From the NCBI GenBank assembly GCA_038373865.1, contig JAXGGA010001671.1, positions 1 through 64,000 of the forward strand: 64,000 nt of DNA, written 5' to 3'. This stretch comes from Uloborus plumipes (lineage: Eukaryota > Arthropoda > Arachnida > Araneae > Uloboridae). The notes under the pieces are model-generated. The model searched no databases, was not told the DNA's origin, and saw only the letters and a program-made list of their open reading frames with translations. A program made the translations under genes and the position numbers. Shown piece by piece: positions 45,243-57,284 of this stretch (position 1 is its first letter; the number at the start of each line of letters is the position of its first letter).

Positions 45243-47377
45243 CATTGTACTGTAGCACTATCCAAGTACACCATAAAATTTATTTGTTGGACTACATTAA
45301 TGGCATCAGTAATATTTGTTAATGTTGTATATTTGAAATGGGGCTGTCCGCCAGGGATGCCACGCAGGAGCCGTGGTGGTTCAGTCAATATGTCATCGGA
45401 CTCATTCAAAGTCCTTAGTAACCCGAAAACTTCATATCTTGAATTTTTCTCTTCCCCAGAGATTTGAGATTTCGAGGTTATCTATACTGTTTAAAGTTTT
45501 GGAAGTTATTCAACTTTTTACATGTTTCAATTTTGATGGTTTTTTTTTTTTAAATTTTGCATGTGTCAACAATTTGTTTTCTCTAATTTCTTGCATACAT
45601 TTTGTGTTACTACTATATACTGCATTTGCACCTTTTATTTCCCTTTTTCCTCTCACTTTATTTTTATAAAACCTCTTATCACTTTTCTAATTTTAAAGTT
45701 TTGAAATTTTTAGGGTTCATGAGTTTTATTTTGACTTTGTAAGTGGTTAGTCTTTAATGTAGTTATCTTTTTTTTCCCCCCTCTATTTGTCCTTATTTCT
45801 TTTTTTCCAAAATTTTTGTTTTGTTCATTTCTCAAGGTGTTTTTTTTTTTTGCAGTTCACAGTTATTGAAATTACCCTTTTTGTGTTAGTTTTTGAGCTT
45901 AACTTCGTGCCAATTGGATTCATTTTGCTCTTAAGTTCCGTACCTGTGAGCAAGATTCTGCTCATTGCTTGCATTCGTATTCGTTCTTTATTGGTTTATA
46001 ATTTTTTCATTGGTGTTCAGTTAATCTGCTATGTTTATTTTGTACATTAAAGAACCCATTCCTTATAACGCTAAAACACGTGTTTGCAGCCATCTACTAT
46101 TTTTATGCGTTAAATGTTGAATAACTTTAATTTACCTCAGTTTAAATAGCAATTCATCCGAGGTCAATTTTTCATCATTCCCTGCCCTTACATGAGTGAT
46201 CCTCAATGCACCTTTGTATGCTGTGTGCTCCTTTTTAAGAGGGCCACCTTTAAGAATATCCATACATAAGCTACATCAAAGAAGTTAATAATTCAATCCA
46301 TTCAACCTCTTGTGATCGAGATTTCCTAAATTACTTCAAAAATGTATAACAGTTATGGATTGTTTCTTGATTTAAACAATTGAACTTGTGAAAACCAATT
46401 GATTTTTATATTAATGTATTTTTTCTGCTCTTTGAGTTAACTTACAAAGGTTAAATTGCTTTTAAACATTCAGACAGGCATTTTTTTCAAGTTTTTAGAT
46501 AATACAAAAAAAAAAAAGGTATTGCTAAAAAAAAATGCTGCGTTTAAGTAAAATTTTTTCTTACTGAATTCTACTGAATAGTTAAGATAGATTTTTTTTT
46601 AAAAAATTACTGTAAAATTGCTTCAAAAATAAATTTTAATTCAACATCAATTAAAAATCAAAAAAATACAATTTGCATTGTAGAATCATTTTTATTGTTA
46701 CAATATCCTGTGTATCAGTCCTTTTCTTCTGTAAGAGAAATAATTGCTTTTTTTGGTTTTTTAAATAACTAAAATAAGCAAAAGTGTTACAATTGCTGAT
46801 CTTTTATTATGCAACTGTTAGGATTTGAGAACATCGACTATTTCTAAAATAACAGAAGATGCTTATTAGTAATTTTTCTTATAGCTACTTTGTGAAATGA
46901 TAGTCATGAATTCAGTATTTTTGCATTAATACTCACATTACTATAATTTAAAAATTATTATTTAGCATAAATTTTGCTGTACTCTGCCTCACAATGAAAT
47001 GTAGAAATTATAAATAAACCCTTTGTCTCAGTAAAACTTTCTGAAGATAACAAAAAATCCTGAACAGTATTTTGCATGAAAAAATTGAATCTCCAATATT
47101 TATAAACATATTAGGGACATTTAATTTTAAACAATTTATAATGAAGCAGTAGTCATGAAAAAACATCCATAAATAAAATTGTCAAAAGGTAAAATTAACT
47201 GATTTTGATTATGTGTAAACAGTATGATGACTGATAATCATAATATGTTGTATACATGGATGATTTATGTACATTGATTTTCTTAAAATAAACCAAGTAA
47301 TAGTTTCCTAATTGAATTCTATCTTATCCAAGTGTGCATTACAGTATTGCATGTATTAATTGTTTTGGAATCTAATG
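45243..47377. other. Unassigned sequence
   Basis: Nothing clear. The open frame at 45787-46050 is a run of hydrophobic residues from a T-rich tract with no known domain. A possible tRNA-derived phrase at 45372-45410 is too weak to call. Confidence 0.35.
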
Positions 47378-47385
47378 CTTGTAAG

Positions 47386-47559
47386 CAGGCCCGTCATTTA
47401 GGGGGGGGGCAGGGGCCGTCAATTGCCCCCCCCCCCTCCGACTTTAGGAAATCAATGTATTGGCAAATAAGTGAGCGTGGTTTTTGCCACTTTTCGGTAA
47501 ATTTTACATTGTGTGTGCACCCTTAGTCCCCCCTGGAAAATTTTGAAATGACGTCCCTG
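47386..47559. mobile_element. hAT-type MITE (174 bp), family 'caggcccgtcattt'
   Basis: Ends 'caggcccgtcattta' and a diverged complement ('tgaaatgacgtccctg'), flanked by 8-bp repeats 'cttgtaag' and 'cttgtaaa' (seven of eight match). G- and C-runs inside form a self-complementary pair. A second copy is at 58236-58406. Confidence 0.85.
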
Positions 47560-47567
47560 CTTGTAAA

Positions 47568-49420
47568 ATGTAATTTATTGTGTTCTATACTGCAAGGTGA
47601 ACTAAAAGTCATGCGGCAGGTTATAAAATATGAAACAAATTAAATGGTTTAGTTATTGCTGATGGAGCCTAGTTTTATCCCACAAGCCGAGTTATTAGTC
47701 CACCAAAATCTTAATATCTATCATGAAAAGCCTTAGAATTCAACAAAAATCTTAATCTTGTGAGAACAATATTTTAACCACACTACAAAATAAAAGCTAC
47801 TAAAAGTCAGTGTACATAGAAAATAAAAATAGTGTGACATTTTGAAAAAATACAGTGTAGGCAAGTAGCAAAATAAATTATTGGAAATTCATTGTATATT
47901 AAAAATAAAATATTTTGTAACAAGTTATATAACTTTCAGATCCCCCTGTATACCCAAGATGAGACTCATTTTAAATCTTTAACCTTAAGTTTTTTGTAGC
48001 TAGAATACATAACAAGATTCTAAGCAGCTTTTGTTTCAATAATATTTGGTTGAAAATGAGTTTATTTCATTGCAAAAGAAAGAATTCTGTGCAAACAAAT
48101 CAATTAAGATCGTTATTTGTAATGAAACAAAACATACATAGGTTAATAAATAATGACTATACTATAAGTTAATAGATGATACACTATTATTAGTACACAT
48201 CTAAGAGTCAGTACAGTTAAGTAGTTGAAAAAAAAAATGATTGTTTTCTTCTTTTGTGGCTTAATAATAGGGGAAGGGGGAGGGCAATAATTTGATCAGA
48301 AAAATAATAAATAATGTACTACATTATTTTTCTGCAATATATTTATAACTAAGATTACCTATTTTATTAAAATTTACAAAATCTAAGTTTCAGCATTGTC
48401 TTCTGAATGATCCATATGATAAGTAAACATTCTCTTATTTTTCTTTTTACTGTTATATTTTCCTTAACTTGTAATTACTAAAACTGAATATTTGAATTGA
48501 GTATGAATATTTTTAAAAAGTGTAAACAGCTGATTGTCATTTTTTAAAATGCTAAAAGAAGTTGTCATTTAAATGCGTCAAAATCAAGTAATACTACATA
48601 ATAGTATAGATATAATTTATGTTATGTTTAAAGTATAAAAAAAATTCTTACTGCTAAATAAAGTTTTGTTATGTGTTTGCTATTGACTGTTCTATGGTAA
48701 CAGACATAAATATTTGCAAAAAACAGCCTACAAAGGCGTAACATGATAGATCCTTGTTCCATTGCATAAACTTTATGAAGAACATGGACTATGCATCTGT
48801 AAAAAGTAATTAAATGTGGAATATTTTCAGAAAAATATTTAAATATTTTGTTCAGAAATGGATGTGTCTTGTCAGATATGTACATATTTTACTGAACGAA
48901 ACATTTACTTAAATATTGTTTTAGGAAACTTTCAGAATTTAATGGTACTATATAGATGTAGACTGCAAATTCTTCATAACATTCATGCAATGAAGCAATT
49001 ATCTGAAATGTGTGGAATTTTTTCTTGTGTTTAGTGCAACAATTGATACATCTATTAAAATAAAATTGTCTTGCAAATTACAGTTATTGTTAGCAGTATT
49101 ATAATAGCTGTGCCTTATATTGAATTTTGGTGCAAAAAGTCCTAAATTTCACTTTTTAATGTAGCTTTTTATTTTTTCATAATTCAAATGTTATTGTAAT
49201 TTTATAGTTATAGCATGCATGAGAAAAAATTACTTCTTGAAATAGATGTATACACAGATGAAAGGATTTTTTTTTTTAACTTAAATTAGGTAGTTTTTTA
49301 ATTAGTTGTTAGATTTTCAAAAACAATTTTCATATTTTCTCAGACACAGTTTGCATTTGAATACATTTAAAAGTGCTTTAAATGAGCAAAATTTATAAAT
49401 TCTACATTCTAGCTTATACC
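47568..49420. other. Unassigned AT-rich sequence
   Basis: No gene, zinc-finger relic or element that I can support. Confidence 0.35.
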
Positions 49421-49594
49421 CAGTTGAACCCCATTAAAATGAACTCCAAAGGACCTTTGAAATTAATTAATCTTGATCCTAGTTTATCTTATTCGAAGAA
49501 CAGTACACAACAAACAGGAGTAAGGGGGTTTGAAGTGTAGTTAGTTTTAGCAATAATGCATTTTACGGGTGTTCGAATTAATGAGGTTCAGCTG
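49421..49594. mobile_element. Pogo-type MITE (174 bp)
   Basis: Left end 'cagttgaaccccattaaaat', right end complement 'aattaatgaggttcagctg'. The interior ('gacctttgaaattaattaa', 'gtgtagttagttttagca') matches the degenerate copy at 23684-23852 and resembles the one-ended copy at 62863. Confidence 0.75.
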
Positions 49595-50229
49595 TATTTG
49601 AATTTTTTTTATGCAATCAAAAATGTTTTAAATTGTTTTTAAAGTTCTGGAACTTCTTTTAGCGTTACTATCAAAATGAGTATTTTAAATATAATACTAA
49701 AGAAAAATGCAACAAATCAGCAACAAAATATATTCAAAATGTTAAAATAAGTGCAACATCTGCTGTCGCACATAAAAAAAAGTTAAAGTAGAGACAGTTG
49801 TCCCCTTCATCACTGCCTAGCTGAGTTTTTTTTTTTTTTTTCTTTTTCTTTTTTACAGATATGCACTGATAAAGAGGGAAATTGCCCTCAACTCTGGTCA
49901 GCCTATTTTAATGTATTTACCTGTTGAAGCTGCACTTATTTTAATATTTTCTTAGCAGAGTAGGTGAATCTGGGCAAAGGAAAATAGTTAAGATAATCTA
50001 CCTTTTTCAAAATAAATAAATTGTAAATTTGTCCCAAAAATTATTGTAGGTTAAAAAATGAAATAATGTATTTTGTAAAACAACCTGCATGGAAAGATCA
50101 TTTTTAATTTTTGGTAGCTATTTTGTGTACCTTCAAAAGAAAGGTGGACATGTTTTCCTTTTTTTTTTTTTTTGAGAGTGTGAGAAATAAAATATTTTTT
50201 TTAGTTAAATCTTCTCTGTTTAATTATCA

Positions 50230-50440
50230 AAAATATTTTTGATCAAATGAATGAGTAAATAAAAGAATGAATGAATTGATGATAAAACGATAAATAAATT
50301 AATTTTCAAGAAAAAGAAATGAATAAATAAAAAAATAAATGAATGAATGAATAAATAAGTAAATTATTGAATAATGGAATGTAAATGAATTAATTAATAA
50401 ATGATTGCATGAGTGATATTTAATAAACTATTGAATAAGT
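50230..50440. repeat. Degenerate AATG/AATA tetranucleotide repeat
   Basis: Imperfect runs of 'aatgaatga' and 'aataaata' (for example 50320-50360). Confidence 0.8.
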
Positions 50441-51538
50441 AAACAGAATGAACTATTTTACTTTGCCCCCATGCACTTCACTAATTGTACAAATCATTTA
50501 AAATTAAAATTAGCTTAATATTAGGTAAATAAATACTGCATCGAATATTAAAAGGTCTCAATAAATGTTTGAAATGTTAAAAACTAGAACTTTCTCATTT
50601 TATAATAACAAAAATAATTTTTGATTTACACTTAAGAGCCATTATTTTGAAAATCGAACAAAAAAGGGAAATTTTGGCAGTGACCATTTTTGATTTTCCT
50701 CATTTTTTTATATGTCAAAGTAGGTCATGAGAAATGAACATTCTGAAGTTTGCAGCCCCCAAAAAATTTTGTTCGCTCAGTAAAAATTCTCCAAGTTTGA
50801 TGTTATGCAGTGTTTTTTTCGTAAAACGGCTGAAAGACGCATTTCAGTGAGCTGTAGTTTTTTACAGAAACGCTACCCCATGGTTATGTTTACATTTATT
50901 GATTGTAAAATGTGTAGTTATGAGGACCCCATAGTTATTTGGGTTGGGGTGTGTTTCTTTCTTCAGTTAAGGGGCCGCAAAGTATGGTTTTTAGACCATT
51001 TTCGCACGACTTTGAATTGCGTTATTTCCCCCCTGAAAGCAACCCATCAAATTTTTTTTTAACATGTACTGAAAATTTATACTATGAAGAGAATATGTGG
51101 TATGAAAATTAATATCTCATTGTTTTAAAGAGAAAAAGACTTAGACATTTTTCAAATTTTCAAAATTTGCGGTTTTTTAATCGCATTTAACTCAAAACAG
51201 CAACTCTAAGAAAAAAAAGCTTTTATGGATTATGAAACCTACAGATGTGTAGAATAACGTAAAAAAGAAAGTTGCGTGGGGTCTCGTCTCGTTTTCAAGA
51301 AAATATTTTTTTTGTAGCTCATTTTAATGCTTTTTTCTCATAGTTAAATGTGTCCATCAAGTAGGTCAGATCTGCTGAAACTATAAGTATATAGTAATGA
51401 TATATTTAAATTTGTTTCGGGAAAGAGAAAGACTAAAAACACTTAATTTTGTCTGAATTTTTTTAAATTTTTAGTTTTTTAATTGTTATTAACTCAAAAA
51501 ACGTGAAATCCTGAGACTATTATTGAATGCACATATTA

Positions 51539-53876
51539 CAGGGTTCCCACGGTCCTTAAAAGTCCTTAGAAACTCCTTATTTTTCATTTTGAAAAATAAG
51601 GGCCCTTAAAAGTACTTATTTTTGATTAAAGGTCCTTAAAATTATTTTTAAGTCCTTATTTTTTACTACTGCTAGTAATTTAATGATATGAAATTGCTAG
51701 CAAGAGAATGAAAAAAAATATTCCTTCAGCTTTTCCTTTTACTCGCATTGGGATCCTGTGTTGAAATCTAAGCATTCTCAGTGAGAACAAATAAAACAAG
51801 TGTATGTGGGAGGGAACTGGGGTTGGTAGTTGACTAGAAAATATCTACTCACTATTTGGAGTTTGAAAAAAAGGGCGATTGAAAAAAAATATATAAACTA
51901 ATAGGTGCTTTAATAAGAAAAAAAACTTATAGCTCTACAAATTTTTTGTCCTCTCGTTTTTTTCAATCTGAAATCCATAGCACAATGACTTATTTTAAAA
52001 CTGGTGCTCAACCTTCTTTAACTCGAAGGTCATACCTCATATTAAGATGAATGTTGTATACCATAACACTTAAGTCTATAGAAGTATAGTCATTTGAAGG
52101 TTTGACAAAGACAAACCCTTCTCAACTAGTTCCTTCAGAACAAAATATTTTTAGAAGTAAATACTGACACGTAAATATTGAATTTTTCGATGGATTATTT
52201 TAATGGCGACTTTTTCCTGGAGCTTAAGCCTCTTTAGTATTTTTGATTTTTTTTTCCTTTTGAAAGTTTTCTAAATAGTATATCATAAATCACGAAGAAA
52301 GAAAATTACTAAAAACTGTTTAATTACTTAATTCTTAATTTATTAATACAATTTTTGCAACTATTTCTTAGAAACTAGTTTCTCAATATTAGGATAATGG
52401 CGTAAGCAGCTACATGGGTCAGCTTTGCAAGCTATAGGCACCACTTTAAAACCATGCTTTTCAACCCATGTTCTAGACATACATTTTGCTTCATTTGAAC
52501 CCAATATTCATCATGCCAATCAATGCAATCAAAGAAAAATATTTTGTAATTGAAGACTTGCACATTTGCTACTTAATTGCTTCCATTTGAAAATTTTAAT
52601 CCATTTGCATCTGCATTGATTCAAGTAAAAACTATCGTTGACTTTCACAAAGGTTATCTTAAATGTATTGAGAGTTTTGGAAATAATATAACAGTAGCTC
52701 AGTTCGTTATACTTTGTCATAATTAAAATTTTCAGCTCATATTTGCAAATCGTTTCTCAGATAGTTGAAATTTTCTTATCACAAAGCACTAATTTAGAAA
52801 ATTCTCGACCCGCCCCTCCTCCCCCGTAAACATTGCATCCAGTGAGTCATGGAAAATTATGGATTTCAGACTCCCAATTGTAGCAGATAGCTTGTATTTT
52901 GTAAAAGTTTGTGTTTGAAGTGTTGCATAAATCTTACATTTATCCAAATTGTCGACATGCAATTATTTTTAATAAATCTTGTTCTGCTTAGACTATTTTG
53001 GAAACTTCAGCATATTTGTCCTGAATTTGAGCCCCTGGATATGTAGTTTAGGAAAGTGATTAATTCACTTTTAAAAAATTGAGTTTTTATCTTAATTTTA
53101 TCAAAATCTGAACTATACTAAAGAAAATAGAAGTAGCATCAAATTAGAACTCCTTGCCTTGTATTGAAATCCGTTTCAGGTTTTTTTTCCTTGAGAAAGA
53201 TAGTAAATTGGTCCTTGTTTTAACTTAAGAGGCAGTTTTTATAAGCGTCAGAGGCAGGTCAAATACATGCCATTTTTGATTTCACTCAAAATTTTGCAGT
53301 TGTTTCTTTGAATGATTTTAGAAAACACATATTTTTTCTTTTTCTCCAAAAAATTTCTGAGGACCTGTAAAAATAAGTTGGTCCGGATTTAGTGTTTTTC
53401 TAAAATTCAGTTATCTCGGCTCTTTAAGCACCACCCAAAGTATTTTTTATGATTACATCATCACATTTAGTGTCCAAATCGAAATATGTTTTAAATTTTA
53501 TAGATGACCGTCAGGGGCGACCAAACTTCGCCGAAGATAGGGAAAAGGAGTATGGTGTATTTTCACAAACAAGTGACAGACCTATGGGGGAAAATGTCTT
53601 GAAGGTTTATAAAGTGCAATTTTCTCACTTTGAGGTGCATGTGTTACGACGAATCTTGTATTTTATTAAGTCTTGGGTTTGAAATGTAATGATAAAAGCT
53701 TCAAAAACATTTTTTGAGGAAAAAAATGTTTGAAAATAAAGGTGTGTTTGTGTAACCCATAAAATTCATGCATATTTGATTTCTTCTAAATAGTTTAGAG
53801 GTCCTTAATATTTTTTTTTTGAAAAGGTCCTTAGAAAGTCCTTATTTTTTGTTTTGAAAAAGAAGTGGGAACCATG
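51539..53876. mobile_element. hAT-type element inserted in the left arm (2338 bp)
   Basis: Ends 'cagggttcccac' and 'gtgggaaccatg' with subterminal repeats of 'ggtccttaaaagtccttag'/'aaggtccttagaaagtcc' type. Removing it restores continuity of the left arm relative to the right arm ('gaatgcacatatta' joins 'tattactagctttg'), so the insertion is directly supported; the target duplication is only partly preserved. No transposase motif recognised inside. Confidence 0.8.
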
Positions 53877-53943
53877 TATTACTAGCTTTGAAATATTGGA
53901 AAAAGTAAATTCGGTAAGATATCTTCAGATGTATTCCAGTGGG

Positions 53944-54839
53944 AGGTCACAGTGACCTCCGGAAAAATTTCATGATCGAAAAATTTTTCTCTTGATTCGG
54001 CAAATTTGGAAACTATTGCAACATTGAGATTTTTTAATGACACTTTTCTCACGTGTGCTTGATCGTATTCTGTAAAAATTTAGATTCCACTGCCCATGAG
54101 TATCTAATACTTCTCAAGAAGATGTTCTTAATTTGCCAAAGGAATTTCCCAATTTTTCCGAATGATAAAATACGATCAAGCCCACATGTAAAAAATAAAT
54201 AAATAAATAGAAAATTTCTATATGTTGCAGTATTGTTTCTAAAGTTTCTGAATCTTCATAAAAATTTTCCGAATATGAAATTTTTCTGGAGGTCACAGTG
54301 ACCTCTTTTGACTTTCTCATTGGTGAGCCTCTAAAAATACCTCACAGTATTTACTTTATCGAATATTTCCAGTCATTGCCAGCTAGTAATATGTAAATTC
54401 AATAATTCTCTCAGTAACCATTTATCGTTTTTTAATGTAATTGCAATAAGAAGCTAAAAGTTCTCAAAATTCAGACACAATTAACTACTGTGATTCTTTT
54501 TCACTATTACTATACACTCAAAAATTACTGTACACACATATATCAATTATCATCATATATTTTAAATTTTAGTAGATCTGAACTGGACACATTTTATTAC
54601 GGGAGAACGCATTAAAATCTGCTACATTTTTTTTCTGTAAAACTAGAAGAGACCTCTGGCCGCTTTATTTTGTACGTCGTTTTACACCTATGTAGGTATC
54701 ATATAATATAAAAAAATAATCATAACATGTAAAAAATAAATAAATATAAAAGTTCAATGTTGCAGTATTGTTTCCAACTTTGCCGAATCATCAGCAAAAT
54801 TTTTCGATCATGAAATTTTTCGGGAGGTCACTGTGACCT
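53944..54839. repeat. Three AGGTCA-nnn-TGACCT palindromes
   Basis: Exact inverted half-sites with three-base spacers at 53944-53958 (CAG), 54290-54304 (CAG) and 54825-54839 (CTG). The first and third are the paired copies in the two arms of the inverted repeat; the second lies in the loop. This is the form of a steroid nuclear-receptor element, but position within a repeat makes coincidence likely. Confidence 0.7.
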
Positions 54840-55806
54840 CCCACTGGAATACATCTGAAGATGCCTCACCGAATTTACTTTTTCCAATATTTCAAAGCTA
54901 GTAGTATGTGCATTCAATAATAGTCTCAGGATTTCTCGTTTTTTGAGTTAATTGCAATTAAAAAACTAAAAATTATAAAAAAAATTGACAAAATTAAGTG
55001 TTTTTAGACTTTTTCTCTTTCCCTATACAACTTTAAATATATCGTTACTATATACTTAGAGTTTCAGCAGATTTGACCTACTTGATGGACACATTTTACT
55101 ATGAGAAAAAAGCATTAAAATGAGCTACAAAAAAAAATATTTTCTTGAAAACGAGACGAGACCCCACGCAACTTTCTTTTTTTACGTTATTCTACACATC
55201 TGTAGGTTCCATAATACATAAAAGCTTTTTTTTCCTAGAGTTGCTGTTTTGAGTTAAATGCGATCAAAAAACCGCAAATTTTGAAAATTTGAAAAATGTC
55301 TAAGTCTTTTTCTCTTTAAAGCAATGAGACATTAAAAAATTTTTGTACCACATATTCTCTTCATAGTATAAATGTTCAGTATATGTTAAAAAAATTTCGG
55401 GGGGTTGCTTTTAGGGGGAAATAACGCAGTTTAAAGTCGAGCGAAAATGGTCTAAAAACCATACTTTGCGGCCCCTTAACTGAAGAAAGAAACACACCCC
55501 AACCTAAATAACTATGGGGTCCTCATAACTACACATTGTACAATTAATAAATGTAAACATAACCATGGGGTGGCGTTTCTGTAAAAAACTACAGCGCACT
55601 GAAATGCGTCTTTTAGCCGTTTTACCAAAAAAGCGCTGCATAACATCAAACTTTGGGAATTTTTACTGAGCGAACAACATTTTTTGGGGGGCTGCAAACT
55701 TCAGAATGTTCATTTCTCATGACTTACTTTGACATATAAAAAAATGAGGAAAATCAAAAATGGTCACTGCCACACCTTGTCTGAATTTCAAAATAATGGC
55801 TCTTAA

Positions 55807-56169
55807 ATGTTAGAATATGAGTATCAAATTTTGAAAACTGCTTGTATTATCATATGGTTTGATTTTAAGAGAGAACTTTTGTCTGGCTGGAATAGTGTGC
55901 ATGTGTGACTGACTATGCATGGTTAAAATATCATCTGATAGATGGTGGTAAAAACAGTAAATATGTCACTTTGCCCTGCTATTTCACTGTGCTGCACATT
56001 CTCCTACTTAGTTTTAACATTAAAAATGCTTTCTAATTCATTGTTTTATGATGCAGTGTTTGAATGTTTTTTCATTGTTCATTTCTCCACTAATGTCTTT
56101 TCAAAAATGCATCAATTTATGTACAATTGTAAACTTGCCACTTGCTGACTTACAATAAAATTGTTACAG
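55807..56169 (+). other. Intronic sequence before exon 11
   Basis: No gene seen; ends in acceptor 'attgttacag'. Confidence 0.45.
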
Positions 56170-56528
56170 GTTTGGACACGCATAGCGAATCTTTTGATCC
56201 CAGTAATTACCTTGAGACTTATTTAGATGAATATGGAAACCAAAGAGATGTCAAAGGTGCTTTCACATGCGAGATTTGTGGGAAAAGTTTCGGCTTGAAA
56301 TGCAACCTCAAAAATCATTCCATGATCCACACTGGAGAGAAGCCATTTGTCTGTGAGATTTGTGGGTATCGGACCAGCCAAAAGCATCACCTCAGGAGGC
56401 ATGCGAGGTCACATACAGGCGAGAAGCCCTATAACTGTGCCCAGTGTCAGTTTAAGTCAGCGCGATTTGAATCCCTTAAAAGACATCGATTGCAACATGC
56501 CAACAAATCATTAAATACGACTATCTAA
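56170..56528 (+). CDS. Alternative terminal zinc-finger exon 11 (three fingers)
   Basis: 118 residues after the split codon, following acceptor AG at 56168-56169 in the common phase; TAA at 56526-56528. Leader LDTHSESFDPSNYLETYLDE. Three complete C2H2 fingers: CEICGKSFGLKCNLKNH, CEICGYRTSQKHHLRRH and CAQCQFKSARFESLKRH (each followed by its second His three residues on), with two canonical TGEKP linkers. Finger 2 is nearly identical to that of exon 2. Undamaged, and the last exon of the array in the window. Its 3' UTR is interrupted 45 bases after the stop by a nested transposon complex; the next good AATAAA is at 60278, beyond the complex. Confidence 0.92.
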
Positions 56529-57284
56529 TGTGTTTCATCTAATAGTGCTAATGTCTTGAGTGTGATCCATTAATTCGGGAGGACGTGCGGGGTCATTTTA
56601 TGACCCCAAAGCAATTTTCTAACTCCAATTTCAAGAAAACTCTGCACCAGTTCACTCCTTTCTCCTCAGTAGCTGAGTTTCTACCCCCCATTCACCTTTT
56701 GTTACTAATTCGGAGGTATTTCTGGCATTTTCATTCAACCAAGACACGTTTGGTCAGTTACTGTGGTCATTCAATGACCCTGCGCATCCTTCCGTTTGCT
56801 TGACAGATCAACTATTTCGCCTGCCTGATACGGTCAGTTCGTCACTTTTTTTTCAATTACAAGAATTTTGTACTTTGAAACAACCATATAGAAATTATTC
56901 TTTATGCTGATTAGTAAATACATTTCTTAAATCCTTTTTTGAGGGAAAAATGATTCCAAAATAATACTTATTTAGAAATTGAGCAAATAAAATGAAAGAG
57001 ACACTTATTCAGTTAAATTATCATCTCCCTTTCATTCAACCAGTGTAAAAAGTACTTAAATTATGATAACTACAATCAGTGGCGTACTCAGGGGGTGGAC
57101 TGATAAGGCTGCAGCCCCCTCCGAAATTTTCAAAAAATTTTTAAAGCGTAAGCTAAGTTTTTTTTTTTTTTTTTTTTGAAATCCCAAACTGAGAAAAGCT
57201 TTCAGAACAGATAATTAAGTATAGGAAAATATTAAAAGAAATATTTTTTTGTTTCGACATATCTATTTTTCTGTACGTCATGTT

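Larger units (their letters stand above)
50636..55802. mobile_element. Very long inverted repeat (foldback element) with a hAT insertion
   Basis: Terminal 'gagccattattttgaaa' at 50636 and complement ending 55802, both next to TTAA (50632-50635, 55803-55806). The left arm (50636-51538 plus 53877-54060) pairs with the right arm (about 54760-55802): for example 'gtaggtcatgagaaatgaac' and its complement, 'aagtatggtttttagaccat' and its complement, and 'gaccccatagttattt' and its complement. Identity is high by eye over roughly 1 kb. A 2.3-kb element (51539-53876) interrupts the left arm only. No transposase recognised. Confidence 0.85.

Noticed and set aside
45372..45430. Phrase 'gagccgtggtggttcagtca' like the head of a tRNA-derived SINE
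   Set aside because: A plausible A-box-like stretch but no B box and no second copy in the window.
45787..46050. Open frame resembling a multi-span membrane protein
   Set aside because: Arises from a T-rich tract (Phe/Leu/Val codons); no start context or domain.
53944..53958. Taking AGGTCAnnnTGACCT as a proven hormone-response element
   Set aside because: It sits in a transposon-like palindrome whose own symmetry produces such motifs; kept only as a low-weight observation.
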